In this document: in pieces, positions 1 to 10,400 of the stretch
Layout of the letters: each line of letters begins with the position of its first letter
How positions within the stretch are numbered: position 1 is the first letter of the stretch
DNA from: Pseudomonadota bacterium
GTDB lineage: Bacteria; Bdellovibrionota_B; Oligoflexia; Oligoflexales; CAIYRB01
Length of the DNA stretch: 51,340 nt
Assembly (NCBI GenBank): GCA_026390445.1
Contig: JAPLFX010000032.1
Location: 1-51,340 of the forward strand
Direction of reading: 5' to 3'
Notes under the pieces: generated by a model
Told to the model about the DNA's origin: nothing
Seen by the model: only the letters and a program-made list of their open reading frames with translations
The model's database searches: none
Translations under genes and position numbers: made by a program

Positions 1-501
1 GAACTCGAGGTTTTGGTGACCCAGCGTGGTTTTGAGTCGCACTTGGGCGCCTTAACAGCATGGCTTGAGCTAGAACTAAGCACCAAGGTCCCTTTGGATC
101 TGAGCGCATCCGGCGCGATTTCAGAAGTAGTTGACCGCATGGTCTCACCCTTTGCCGCTGACTCTTTGAACAGCCAGCGCCTTGCCTGGATCACCGACCG
201 ACTGATTGCGGTCGATCCGTCGAACCTGTTCTTTCGCTACCTCAGGCTGCGGGCGGCAGGCGCTTTGACTGCCTCGGCTCGAATGCACATGCTCAATGAA
301 CTGCTGACCATGCCGCACTTTCCGGCCGACCGCCTGCCGATGAACTGTGACCGCTCGGCCGACTACCTCTGGCAACGAGAACATCGTGGCAAAAATCAGC
401 AGCCCTTAGGCTGCAATGAGGAATACAATGGGACTGATTTTCTCTGGATGGTGGCACTGCTACTGGAGGACCTGCCAGACGCTGGCTTGACCAATCACTA
501 G
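1..501 (+). CDS. Hypothetical protein, 3' part only
   Basis: The reading frame is already open at the first base of the window (it begins E-L-E-V-L-V-T) and ends at TAG 499-501, so this is the C-terminal part of a gene that starts upstream. A TTG at 13 could act as a start, but nothing upstream of it looks like a ribosome site. The visible 166 residues are soluble, with no signal peptide or membrane helix, and contain helical leucine-rich stretches. Near the end are the local motifs NCDRSADYLW and GTDFLWMVALLLEDLP. I do not recognise the family. It lies 43 bases before the TVP38-type gene on the same strand and could share its transcript. Confidence 0.6.
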   Translation, partial: ELEVLVTQRGFESHLGALTAWLELELSTKVPLDLSASGAISEVVDRMVSPFAADSLNSQRLAWITDRLIAVDPSNLFFRYLRLRAAGALTASARMHMLNELLTMPHFPADRLPMNCDRSADYLWQREHRGKNQQPLGCNEEYNGTDFLWMVALLLEDLPDAGLTNH

Positions 502-544
502 GTGGCATACTCTGGCTAAACGATACGCCGTTGGAGGGTGCACC

Positions 545-1249
545 ATGTCTCTGTCGACTAGGACCAAAAGCCTCATGCGCCTCGCCGCTGGCGTCTTGAT
601 CCTTGGACTTCTAATCATCAGTGCCAAGAACTTAACCATTCCCAGCTGCAGCGACATTCAACTCATCCTCGAACATTGGGGGTTATGGGCGCCCGTCGTT
701 TTCGTGCTAGCCTACGTAATTGCAACCATTGCGTTTATTCCTGGCCTAGTGATTACCTTGGTCGGCGGCCTGGCCTTTGGACCTTGGCTTGGTACACTGC
801 TCGTGCTGATCGGCGCCAACATTGGAGCGCTACTGGGCTTTCTTGCAGCACGTTTTTTTGCCAGGGAAACCATCGAGGGCCTGCTGAGCAAACAAGCTTG
901 GTTTGCCAAATTTAAATCCGCGATGACCAGCGATGGTTTAAGTTATGTTTTATTTATACGCCTAGTACCAATCTTTCCATTTAATGGTTTAAATTATGCT
1001 TGTGGCCTCGTCCCACTTAGGGTGAGAGACTATGTCATCGGATCCTTGCTAGGTATGCTACCTGGGACCTTTGCCTATGTTTATCTGGGGGCCGCTGGAT
1101 GCAAATTAATCGATGCTGCACTCGGTGGTTCTCTACATCTTGGGGATTTACCGGCTGAGGTAAGAAATAAGCTTTTGATTGCCATCCTGTTACTGGCTGT
1201 CTTGTCGCTGCTACCGCTAATCATTAAGAAACTTCGCGCCAAAGGTTAA
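545..1249 (+). CDS. TVP38/TMEM64 (VTT/DedA-like) family membrane protein
   Basis: A 234-residue inner-membrane protein of the SNARE-associated/VTT superfamily, whose members are linked to lipid scrambling and membrane homeostasis; the substrate here is unknown. It has an N-terminal helix (about residues 12-27), hydrophobic segments around 45-105, the family core VLFIRLVPIFPFNGLNYACG (about 135-154), and a following GMLPGTFAYVYLGAAG stretch typical of the fold. A last helix lies near the C-terminus (about 210-226), followed by a basic tail. The ATG has a clear ribosome site (GGAGGG) about 7 bases upstream. The length is normal for the family. The EcsC-family gene follows 23 bases later, so the two are probably cotranscribed. 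The family call is firm; the physiological role is not. Confidence 0.9.
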   Translation: MSLSTRTKSLMRLAAGVLILGLLIISAKNLTIPSCSDIQLILEHWGLWAPVVFVLAYVIATIAFIPGLVITLVGGLAFGPWLGTLLVLIGANIGALLGFLAARFFARETIEGLLSKQAWFAKFKSAMTSDGLSYVLFIRLVPIFPFNGLNYACGLVPLRVRDYVIGSLLGMLPGTFAYVYLGAAGCKLIDAALGGSLHLGDLPAEVRNKLLIAILLLAVLSLLPLIIKKLRAKG

Positions 1250-1272
1250 AGCAGGGGAGGGAAGGGCATCTG

Positions 1273-2148
1273 ATGACCATCACATCCTTGGACCTTGCCT
1301 TTGTCGAGCAAGCGGCCAAACTGCTCGAACATTCTAGTTTTCTCATGCGCGTCAGTACCTTTCTCGGACGACCCATCGAAGCGGCAACCGAGCGATTGCC
1401 GGACAAGGCTCGCAGCCTGATTACGCAGTCGGTGGATAAAGCGCTGAAGGGCTCGCTACGAATGGCGGTCTCAACCTTAGAAGGTGGTAATCAGGAGTCT
1501 ACCGCAAGGTCGAGTCAACGCACGCCAACGACCAAGAAATGGGTGCACACGGCTGCCGCAATGGGACTTGGCGCCGTCAGCGGGGCCGCAGGTGGATGGT
1601 CATTAGTACTGGAACTACCTGTCACCACCACGGTGATGATGCGGTCGATGGCGGCCATGGCACAGGCCGCCAATTTTAATCCGCGTGATCCTGAAATCGC
1701 CCTAGAAATTTTGTCGGTTTTTGCTTACGGCAGCCCAATGGTAAAACGCGGTATCAATAGCCCGGCGGAATCGACATTCTTCGCCGACCGTGCCGCACTG
1801 AAGATGTTAATTAAAGAGAGTGCTAGCTATGTCGCCGGGAAATCCGTGCGACAAGTGCTAACCTCCCTCGACGTCGGCGGCGCGCCGAGGTTGCTTGAAT
1901 TTATGAGCATCCTGTCTCGACGCATGAACTTTGTTGTCAGTGAGAAGTTCTTAGCGCAGGGACTGCCGATCATCGGAGCGGCCGGGGGTGCCATGCTCAA
2001 TGGACTGTTCAACGACTACTATAGCAATGTGGCGTACTACGTCTTTGGCCTCCGCCGCCTAGAGTTGCTCTACGGCCCGGAGGCCATACGTCAGGCCTAT
2101 GAAGATGCTGCAGCGCGCCTAAAAATAGACACTAACCCGATTACCTAG
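1273..2148 (+). CDS. EcsC family protein
   Basis: A 291-residue protein with the EcsC-family pattern: an amphipathic N-terminal region, a glycine/alanine-rich segment (about residues 95-115) and a long helical region with conserved [14 protein letters not shown] and [16 protein letters not shown] motifs (about 118-158). EcsC was named from the Bacillus ecsABC operon, but its biochemical role is unclear; members are thought to be membrane-associated. The purine-rich GGGGAGGGAAGGG about 10-20 bases before the ATG serves as a strong ribosome site. Its TAG stop shares the four bases CTAG (2145-2148) with the stop of the convergent ppa gene, so the two 3' ends interlock with no room for a terminator. 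Confidence 0.85.
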   Translation: MTITSLDLAFVEQAAKLLEHSSFLMRVSTFLGRPIEAATERLPDKARSLITQSVDKALKGSLRMAVSTLEGGNQESTARSSQRTPTTKKWVHTAAAMGLGAVSGAAGGWSLVLELPVTTTVMMRSMAAMAQAANFNPRDPEIALEILSVFAYGSPMVKRGINSPAESTFFADRAALKMLIKESASYVAGKSVRQVLTSLDVGGAPRLLEFMSILSRRMNFVVSEKFLAQGLPIIGAAGGAMLNGLFNDYYSNVAYYVFGLRRLELLYGPEAIRQAYEDAAARLKIDTNPIT

Positions 2149-2687
2149 ACCTTGCCGCCGTTTGGAAAGGTCCTTTTATACAGCTCGATGGACTCGTTGA
2201 TGATCTCAAACGCGCGATCTCGGTCGAAGAAGTCCTCGACCACAACCGCCTTTTGCTCGAGCACTTTATAGTCCTCAAAAAAGCGCCGAACTTCTTTAAG
2301 GCGATGCGGCGGCAACTGCTTAATGGACTCGTAGTGGTTGTACTCAGGATCATGTGCATGCACTGCGATGATCTTATCGTCTTCTTCACCTTGATCAATC
2401 ATCTTCATGACGCCGATGGGTTTCACCATCATGATCGATAGGGGGAAGATTGGCTCTTGACCCAGGACTAAAACATCCAAGGGATCGTGATCACCACAAT
2501 AAGTCCTAGGGATAAAGCCATAGTTCGCTGGGTAAACCACCGAGCTAAAAAGGATCCTGTCGACATTGATCAGGCCGCTCTTTTTATCCAGCTCGTATTT
2601 GACTTTAGACCCTCTAGGCACTTCGATGACCACTGGGATCACCTGTGGAAATTTATCGCCAAGATCGACGTCATGCCATGGGTGCAT
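2145..2687 (-). CDS. ppa: Inorganic pyrophosphatase (family I)
   Basis: A 180-residue soluble family I pyrophosphatase, which hydrolyses the pyrophosphate released by biosynthetic reactions with the help of Mg2+. The signature DHDPLDV is at residues 66-72 and provides metal-binding aspartates. Other family landmarks are [14 protein letters not shown] (22-35) and [20 protein letters not shown] (52-71). Length and motif order match bacterial PPases (about 175 residues). The ATG at 2687 is preceded by AGGAGC, a good ribosome site. The gene is monocistronic as far as can be seen; its 3' end overlaps the stop of the EcsC-family gene by four bases on the opposite strand. Confidence 0.97.
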   Translation of the reverse strand: MHPWHDVDLGDKFPQVIPVVIEVPRGSKVKYELDKKSGLINVDRILFSSVVYPANYGFIPRTYCGDHDPLDVLVLGQEPIFPLSIMMVKPIGVMKMIDQGEEDDKIIAVHAHDPEYNHYESIKQLPPHRLKEVRRFFEDYKVLEQKAVVVEDFFDRDRAFEIINESIELYKRTFPNGGKV

Positions 2688-2925
2688 TGAACTGCTCCTG
2701 CTCTATTTATTCGTTATTACTATGAAATATTACTTTCGGGTGCATTTTGACCGATATCCAGGGTGCCCAAATTAGGCGCTACAGCTGTCCTGGTCAACTC
2801 GATACCGGTCATTTAGCTGGGACCGAGTGCATTAAGGCCCGCTTGCAGGCAAAATGCTGGCTTTCGCGCCGGGCGTCTACTAATGTCCAGATCCAGCATT
2901 ACGTTGCATCTTAGGAGCCCCAAAT

Positions 2926-3891
2926 ATGGCCATCCATCCGAGTTTCTTCTCTCTAGTTATGGGCTTAGCCCTCGGCGCGGCAGGCCCCGCCATGGCAAAA
3001 AGCTACAAGCAAGGGCAGGACAAGTACACGGTCGACTACACCTATACCGTTCCACCCTTGGCAAAGGGCGATCAGGTGGAAGTTTGGCTACCACTTGCCA
3101 GCACCGATGCCTTTCAAACCGTGGGTACCACGATCACCGCCCCTGGACTCGCGGTTGAATCGACCGTCAACGCCAAATCTGGCAACCACTTTCTCCACAC
3201 TAAAGCCGATGCATCAGCAGCTGGGAAAAGCATCACCGTCGCCTACACCGTTACCAGGCGGGAAAAGGCGACCTACCCTGCTGCTGCCGAAGTCAATGAC
3301 CCAGCCTATCTGCGCTCCGAACCACTCATGCCGTTGAATGACCGTTTTAAAAAACTGGCGCTTGAAATTACCCAAGGCAAAACATCCGCCGAAGACAAAG
3401 GCCGGGCGATCTACAATTATGTCCTTAAAGAAATGCGCTACGACAAATCAGGCAGCGGTTGGGGGCGCGGGGACGCGGTTTATGCATGCGACTCGAAAAC
3501 GGGCAATTGCACTGACTTCCACGCCCTATTCATCGTTCTAGCGCGTTCGGTCAGCATTCCAGCCCGATTTGCCATCGGCTTTACCATCCCCAGCCAGGCC
3601 GACGCTGGGCCTATCGAGGGATATCACTGCTGGGCCGAGTTCGCCGCCAACGGCTCGTGGATTCCTGTAGATATCTCCGAAGCGTCGAAGGACCCTACGA
3701 CTAAGGACTATTACTTTGGCCATCACCCAGCAAATCGCTTCCAACTCACACAAGGCCAGCAGATCGAACTAGTGCCAGCCTCAAGCCAAGGCCCTTTGAC
3801 CTTTTTAGTTCACCCCTATGTTGAGATCAACGGCAAGGCGGTCAAAGGTACCAAAGGGACCTACGCTTATAAACGACTGGCGGCACCCTAA
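2926..3891 (+). CDS. Exported transglutaminase-like cysteine protein
   Basis: A 321-residue protein with a signal peptide (residues 1-24, cleavage likely after AMA) and a transglutaminase-like/papain-fold domain. The expected catalytic triad is visible: C195 in GNCTDFHALFIVLAR, H234 in EGYHCWAEF and D249 in WIPVDISEA. Bacterial members usually act as proteases, peptidases or amidases on periplasmic peptides rather than as cross-linking enzymes; the substrate cannot be read from sequence. A beta-rich N-terminal region (about 30-115) precedes the catalytic domain. The ATG follows AGGAG with good spacing. The mnmH gene starts 21 bases after the stop, so readthrough is possible, though a functional link to selenium is not evident. 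Confidence 0.88.
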   Translation: MAIHPSFFSLVMGLALGAAGPAMAKSYKQGQDKYTVDYTYTVPPLAKGDQVEVWLPLASTDAFQTVGTTITAPGLAVESTVNAKSGNHFLHTKADASAAGKSITVAYTVTRREKATYPAAAEVNDPAYLRSEPLMPLNDRFKKLALEITQGKTSAEDKGRAIYNYVLKEMRYDKSGSGWGRGDAVYACDSKTGNCTDFHALFIVLARSVSIPARFAIGFTIPSQADAGPIEGYHCWAEFAANGSWIPVDISEASKDPTTKDYYFGHHPANRFQLTQGQQIELVPASSQGPLTFLVHPYVEINGKAVKGTKGTYAYKRLAAP

Positions 3892-3911
3892 TCGAAGTCC
3901 TAGTACCAAAA

Positions 3912-5003
3912 GTGACCAAGCGCCTGTCTAGCTCCCAGGTGATTGATGTCCTATGCCGGTCGGGCCCACGACCGGCATTTATCGATGTACGCTCGGAACT
4001 TGAGTTCGCGAAGGCGGCGGTGCCAGATTTTGTTAATTTGCCGATCCTCTTTCAGGCGGAACGGCACGAGGTCGGCATTGCCTACAAACATGAAGGCCAG
4101 CAGGCTGCGATAGACCGCGGCACGGAGCTGGTGCTGGAGGATCAAGGGCGACGAATCGATCTCTGGTGCCAGGAGATCGCCCGGGCTCCAGTGGCTGAGG
4201 CCATAGTTACATGCTGGCGCGGCGGACTGCGTTCGGAGATCGCCTGCACATGGTTACGAGAAGCGGGTCAGCAAGTCTACCAGGTTGAGGGAGGCTACAA
4301 AGGACTGCGCCACGTCCTGCTTGAAGTCACCTGTCGTCCCCCGCCCTTGGTGGTCATCACTGGTCTCACTGGCTCCGGGAAGACCCAGCTGTTGCAATCC
4401 CTCGGCGGAGGCGCGATTGATTTGGAGAAGGCCGCACGGCATCGCGGCAGCGCCTTCGGCGGCTGGATCAACCATTCGCAGCCGGCACAGGCGAGCTTTG
4501 AAAATACCTTGGGCCTAGAGTTGATTCGCCAAAATCAACAGTTCGATGCGCTCATGTGCGAAGACGAAAGCCGGATGATTGGTGCAGTTTCACTGCCTGA
4601 CTCGTTCTTTGCCATGATGAGCCAGGCGCCTCGCGTCATCATTGACGAACCACTGGCAGCTAGAACGGAACGTATTTTCCGCGACTACTTGGAATACCCG
4701 ACGCATCAAGGAATCACTGCTGAGCAGATACAACAAAAAGCGATCGAGGCGCTCGATGCCGTGACTAGGCGACTCAGCGGCGACGCAGCGATGATCCGCA
4801 CACTCATGCTGGAGGCCTTTGCCAAGGGGCTCAACTACTCGGACCACGAGGCTTGGCTCGGCGCGATTTTGACCAGATACTATGATCGGGGCTATCACTA
4901 CGCTGCAAGGGACAAAAAGGACCTCCCTGTTCTGTTTCAAGGCGACCTTGCTAGCTGCACCGACTGGTGCAAAGACTACATAAAGACTCGCAGAATCGCA
5001 TGA
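3912..5003 (+). CDS. mnmH: tRNA 2-selenouridine synthase (SelU/MnmH)
   Basis: A 363-residue enzyme that replaces sulfur with selenium at the wobble 2-thiouridine of tRNA-Lys, -Glu and -Gln, using selenophosphate. An N-terminal rhodanese domain (about residues 8-135) carries the catalytic cysteine C101 in TCWRGGLRSEIA. The C-terminal half begins with a P-loop, GLTGSGKT (151-158), as in Escherichia coli MnmH. The length is typical. Translation starts at GTG 3912. The stop overlaps the ATG of the next gene in an ATGA junction (5000-5003), so the synthase is translationally coupled to the SelD fusion that supplies its substrate. No selA, selB or selC is visible, so selenium may serve tRNA modification only. 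Confidence 0.95.
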   Translation: MTKRLSSSQVIDVLCRSGPRPAFIDVRSELEFAKAAVPDFVNLPILFQAERHEVGIAYKHEGQQAAIDRGTELVLEDQGRRIDLWCQEIARAPVAEAIVTCWRGGLRSEIACTWLREAGQQVYQVEGGYKGLRHVLLEVTCRPPPLVVITGLTGSGKTQLLQSLGGGAIDLEKAARHRGSAFGGWINHSQPAQASFENTLGLELIRQNQQFDALMCEDESRMIGAVSLPDSFFAMMSQAPRVIIDEPLAARTERIFRDYLEYPTHQGITAEQIQQKAIEALDAVTRRLSGDAAMIRTLMLEAFAKGLNYSDHEAWLGAILTRYYDRGYHYAARDKKDLPVLFQGDLASCTDWCKDYIKTRRIA

Positions 5004-7228
5004 TAAACTCGCTGCAAACATTCAAACAGCGGATCGTTTTGGTCGGTGGGGGACATGCTCACGCCGTCGCGCTACGGATGTTTGCCATGACGCCGCTGCG
5101 CGGGGCAGACATCATCCTCATCTCGGAGGCCAGCCGCAGCGCCTACTCGGGTATGCTCCCTGGATTTGTCGAGGGGCGCTACTCGAACGATGAGATCCAT
5201 ATCGACCTACGCCGCCTCGCCCTTGCAAGTGGTGCGACATTCATCCAAGCCAAAGCCAACGGACTCAATCTGGACACCAAACAGATCCACTTCGAGGACC
5301 ACCCGGCACTCGCCTACGACGTACTCTCCCTCAACGTCGGCAGCACACCAGCACTTGACGGTGTACCGGGCGCAGCGACCTGGGCCGTACCGGTCAAGCC
5401 CATTGCGCCCTTTCTCGATCACTGGACCCAGCTAGTCGGGCGCGTCGCCGCAGGCGCCGTAGGAGAACGGATCCTCATTGTCGGCGGGGGAGCGGGGGGA
5501 GTTGAACTGGCATTGGCAATGCACGCTCGTTTGCAAGGCCGGGCCATCATTATGTTAGTTCAGGCTAATGAACACCTGCTGCCGACACAGGCTAAAAGTG
5601 CAAGAGCCACCCTCAAACGCCGCCTGCAAGCGCGCGGCATAGACCTCCGCCTTGGTTGGGAAATCACCAAGGTCGAGGCAGGCCAAGCGTTTACCTCGGT
5701 CGGACCTACTTTAGCCTTTACTGCTCTCTATTGGGTCACGAATGCAGCTGCACCGACCTGGCTCAAAGACACAGGACTGCAGCTCAATACGCGTGGCTTT
5801 ATTCGGGTTGGACAAAGCCTCGAATGCCTAGGTCGCACCGGCGTCTTTGCCGCGGGTGATTGCGCAGCGTTTGACGCGGTAGCGTTGCCCAAGGCTGGAG
5901 TATTCGCAGTTCGTCAAGGACGTCCTTTGACACGAAACCTCCGGCGACTGCTCGAAGGGAAACCGCTACTAACAAGCTCACAACGGCATGGGTACCTTGC
6001 AATCATTGGTACGGCAGACGGGAGCGCCGTTGCAACTAGAGGCCACTGGAGTCTGTCTGGCAGATGGATTCAAGGAATTAAAGACTACATCGACCGTCGT
6101 TTCATCGACAGGTTTACCGCACTTCCAGTGCCACGGCTACTGTCCATGGCGGCGGCCCCACCGTCGCCCACGACAGCGATGCGCTGTCATGGTTGCGGCG
6201 CAAAGGTAAGTGGCGCGGTGCTTAGTCAAGTCCTTGGCCAGATCGAACGGGATTATCCTGCGACCGTCAGCGACAAGACTTTGACTTGGGGTCTTTCTGC
6301 CCGAGAAGACACTAGCTCATTCACAGTACCAGCAAGCGCGCAGTTGCTGCAGTCTATCGACTACTTTCCGGCGCTGGTGGATGATCCCTTCCTCGCCGGC
6401 CGTTTAGCTTGTATCCACGGCTTTAGCGATATCCTTGCCAAAGGCGCAAGACCACATAGTGCTCACGTACTGGCGGTCTTAGAACAATCAACGCCACGGC
6501 TAACGGCCGATATCCTCTATCAAACCTTAGCCGGAATCGCCACCGAGCTCGTTTGCTTCAAGGCACAGCTCTTGGGCGGGCATACGGCTGAAGGCTTACA
6601 AGCATCTATCGGCCTGATGGTGAATGGCGTCGCGAAGTCACCTCCGATTCCCAAGACAGCCGGTCGACCCGGAGACGCACTGATTCTGACAAAGCCGCTA
6701 GGCACAGGCCTCATCTTCGCTGCTGCAGCGCAAGGGTGCTGCCCAAGCTCCCTGGTTGATGGGGCTCTGGCAAGTATGATGCAGACGCAAATTGAGTTAC
6801 TGCCGCTGCTTGGCCACGCTGCAATTCACAGCGCTACGGACATCACGGGCTTTGGCCTACTAGGACACCTGTGCGAAATGCTGCAAGGTGAAACCATTGG
6901 CGCCGAGCTCACAGCAAGCACCATCCCCTGCTTGCCGGGGAGCCGGGCATTGGCTTTGGCTGGCATCGCTAGTAGTCTGTTTGCCGAAAACAGCCGCGTC
7001 CTCGATGCTGTGGAGTGGCCAAAGGACATGGATACGCGGCTAGCCGCACTGTGGTGCGACCCGCAGACTTGCGGCGGACTATTGCTCAGCGTCGACCCTA
7101 GCCATGCAGCTAGCTTAGTGGCCGACATGGCCGCCCTAGGCTACCGAGGAGCCACGATGATCGGTCATCTGAAACGGCGCGACACGGCTACCGCGAAAAT
7201 CACCTGGACAGATGCCGTCAACCACTAG
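5000..7228 (+). CDS. selD: FAD-dependent pyridine nucleotide oxidoreductase fused to selenophosphate synthetase (SelD)
   Basis: A 742-residue two-domain fusion. Residues about 1-380 form an NDH-2-like flavoprotein with an FAD site (VLVGGGHAHAV, near residue 13), an NAD(P) site (ILIVGGGAGGVELALAM) and the distal FAD motif FAAGDCA. From about M394 the protein is SelD, which makes selenophosphate from selenide and ATP. The motif CHGCGAKVSG keeps the catalytic Cys (TGC 6194-6196) and Lys (AAG 6203-6205), so this is a Cys form, not a selenoprotein. ATP/metal-site motifs follow, including ATDITGFGLLGH. An upstream TTG at 4967 is in frame, but ATG 5000 forms the ATGA overlap with mnmH and suits the family. 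The flavoprotein may reduce or deliver selenium to SelD; that is inference. Confidence 0.93.
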   Translation: MINSLQTFKQRIVLVGGGHAHAVALRMFAMTPLRGADIILISEASRSAYSGMLPGFVEGRYSNDEIHIDLRRLALASGATFIQAKANGLNLDTKQIHFEDHPALAYDVLSLNVGSTPALDGVPGAATWAVPVKPIAPFLDHWTQLVGRVAAGAVGERILIVGGGAGGVELALAMHARLQGRAIIMLVQANEHLLPTQAKSARATLKRRLQARGIDLRLGWEITKVEAGQAFTSVGPTLAFTALYWVTNAAAPTWLKDTGLQLNTRGFIRVGQSLECLGRTGVFAAGDCAAFDAVALPKAGVFAVRQGRPLTRNLRRLLEGKPLLTSSQRHGYLAIIGTADGSAVATRGHWSLSGRWIQGIKDYIDRRFIDRFTALPVPRLLSMAAAPPSPTTAMRCHGCGAKVSGAVLSQVLGQIERDYPATVSDKTLTWGLSAREDTSSFTVPASAQLLQSIDYFPALVDDPFLAGRLACIHGFSDILAKGARPHSAHVLAVLEQSTPRLTADILYQTLAGIATELVCFKAQLLGGHTAEGLQASIGLMVNGVAKSPPIPKTAGRPGDALILTKPLGTGLIFAAAAQGCCPSSLVDGALASMMQTQIELLPLLGHAAIHSATDITGFGLLGHLCEMLQGETIGAELTASTIPCLPGSRALALAGIASSLFAENSRVLDAVEWPKDMDTRLAALWCDPQTCGGLLLSVDPSHAASLVADMAALGYRGATMIGHLKRRDTATAKITWTDAVNH

Positions 7229-7416
7229 ACGCCCTCGGCGGCCGCTGGCCTCAGCTTGACCCAATTACACAAAAATCGATCTTTAAGCGCGTTATTACCC
7301 GCCACTACTGGCCCCAATCGCCGCAAACCGCAACGCAGCACGACGCGCCAGGCCTAAACTTTTTCTCCATGTAACCGATCCCACTATGGTCAACGACTCG
7401 GCCCAGGAGGAGTACG

Positions 7417-10400
7417 GTGAATTCGCGTCAAACATTTTTCCGAACAAGCGTTGTGCTGGGACTCCTAGCAGCAGCAGCTGTCAGTTCGGCGGCTAGGGCT
7501 GAATCGGACGGGCGGATTCCAGCACGACTAAGTAATGACTGGCATCCACCCACGATCGAGGATTTGAGTGCTTACCTCAGCCTTGCACCTGATCCAGATC
7601 GAGAAAACCTCGACGCCAAGGCAAGGCAAAAAGCCATTGCGAAGATAAAGTCCCTTCTCGCCAAGGGGCCAACCGGTGCCACCAAAGCAAGATTGCAGCG
7701 GCGTCTCGTTGGCTTACTCAAACAAAAGGGAGACGATGCTTTCGCCTCCGAGCAGGTAGCCTACAATACCGCGTATACAAACTTTCTCGCCTCCGGAGGC
7801 GACCAGCCACCACGACCAAACCACGAGACGTCGCAGCGCGTGTACCTAGACACGATCGATGCCTTTCGCGCCATGCTCGATGACAATCCCAAATATGCAG
7901 GCAAGAGCGAAGCCATGTTGCAATATGGCCTGCTCCTCGGCTTGATAAAAAGCCCTAACGCCATGCCGACGTTCAAACAGATCGTCACAGACCAACCAGG
8001 AACGGTTGCGGCTTCACGTGCAGCCTTGGGCATGGCCGAAGTTTATATTCAAGCCGGCAACAATAACGAGGCCATCAAAAGCCTGGCCATTGCCTTCAAA
8101 GGCAAAGATAGTGTGTCTGGCGACTATGCCAAATACCGTCTTGCGTGGCTACGCGTCTTAGACGCCAAGCAGGCCATCAGCACCGGCGCCATCGACGAAA
8201 CTCAGGCCAGCACCTTTAAAACACCTAAGTCGCTGCTACAACTCGCAATGAACAATGCATGTAACCGGCCCTTAGCACGAAATCCGACGACATGGCTGTG
8301 CAACAGCGCACGCGATGACCTCGTCTTTGCCTGGTCCCAAACAGGGAACAGCGGCCTAGCTCGAAGCTTTTTTACCGAACAAAAAATACCTGGACTCTTC
8401 TACCTAACCCTTGAGCGCCTGGCCTGGTTGCAACGCAGAGCACACCAGCCGGCCATGGCTGCAAGTACCTTAGGAATCGCCATCAAGGAGGCGCCTATCC
8501 GGGCTAACACGCCAGAACTTTTGGCATTACAAAGCGACGACTTCGACGAGTCCAAACAGCCACAAAAGGCGGCGAACGCCTTAGCCATCTTGGGTGCAGT
8601 ATGTGTACAAAAGGGTGGATGGCAAAAGGCATACAGTAAAGACCAAGCGCGCATCACATTCGCAAGCAACTTGTTTGAACTTAAAAGTCGAAAACTGGCG
8701 CAAAAATACTACCAACTGGCGCAAGAAAAAAATAGCGCTGAGCACCTCGCCGCATCGAGCGTTCTTTTCGGCGCCTACCTGAGCGTGTTCCGAAGCAGCG
8801 ATGAAAGCTACCAGATGCGCTACATCTACGCGGATTCTCTGGTGAAAAATCGCCAATTGGCCGAAGCCGAAGCACAATTCATGATCGTGTCAGGGCTACC
8901 CAACATGCAAAGGCGTTACGCCAAGCCGGCAGCGGAGAAGATGCTTGCGCTGCAGCAACAGCTACTACAAGCCGACACCACGCCACTTCCAGAAAATGCT
9001 GGGCACTTAAGTACGCCGCAAAAGATTCCTGAGGTCAAAGCAGAACTACAGCGAGTGATTGATGCCTACGCAAAAATTCTCCCAGAACAGCCAAACCTCG
9101 CCGCACTCCGCCTAACCGCAGCAAAAATCTCTAGCGACTACGGCCACGACCAAGATATGGTCGCTCGCTTCAACGCCTTAATCAAACTGCATCCGCAAAC
9201 ACCTGAAGGCATCATCGGCGCGAGAACGCTGATGGCATACTACAGTGAGCGCAAGCTTTGGAATGCTCTGGAGCGAAGTGCGCAAGAATTATATGGACGA
9301 AAAGAGATTCAAGACCAAGACCTGAGAGCCGAACTCAAAACTAGTTGGTCGAACGCGATTTGGCAGCAGGCGGAAGCATTTGCCGCCGACAAAAAGACTG
9401 CAGCGGCAGCGGCTGAGTATCTTAAATTTCAACAAACATTTCCCCTTGATACCAAGGGAGATCAAGCCTTGGCGAAAGCCAGCAGTCTGCTTCTCACCCT
9501 TGGCCAAGGCTACCAAGGAGTCAAACCTTGCTTAACACTTTCGCAAGCCTATCCGAACTCAGCACTGCGACCCAATTGCATGAAGGTCACAGCCGACGTC
9601 TACGAACAGATGGTTGACTACGAAAAGGCCGCTGAAGCACTTAGCCTTTACGCCGCGGCCTATCCCATCGATAAGGCCAGCCCGGGCATGCTGGTGCACG
9701 CGGCCGAATTATATGGTTACGCCAAAAATACCGACTTAGCTCGCGTCATGGTCGACCGACTGGTACGAGCCTATCCCAATTCCAATGACGCAGCGAACGC
9801 GCTATTGGCATTAGGCGACATGAAGGCTGAAGCCGATGACGCCCCGGCAGCCATCGCTGCATACGACTCCTTTATCGCTCGCTACGCCACCCAACGCCCC
9901 GATGACGCCCTCTACGCCGATGTAAAGAGTGGCTTTCTACTCAGCCGAAGTGAGCCGAAGCGCGCGATTTTGCGCCTGAATGCCGCAGAGAGCAAACTGC
10001 TTGCGACTTCGGTTGGAGTCGGCAAAAAGGCACGCGGTCTGCTCGCAGGCTACCGCTTTTTTAGAGATTGCAAAGCCAGAGAAGAGGCAGCATTTGGCCT
10101 GCCCGGTAGTTCTATTGCGCAATATCAACAGTCCTTGACTCTTGTTCGCGCCTACCTTGCACAAAAGGAACAGTCATGCGGCGTGGTACTGCGTTTGGCT
10201 GATCCTGAGTACCAAGTGGCTGCCCACTACCAGATTGGCGCTTACCTCGAGAAGGTCGTTGGTGTTGCTAAGTTCAGTCCCGATCGCACCCTGATGCCAG
10301 CGGCCGAGTTTTCGCGGGCTGTAGCCTTACGCGAAGCATTTATTCTCGAGATGCAAACCAAGATGAAAGCGCATTGGGAGGATGGCCTTCGCATCAGTGA

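Noticed and set aside
6194-6196. Possible selenocysteine in SelD
   Set aside because: The codon at the catalytic position is TGC, not TGA, and no SECIS-like need arises.
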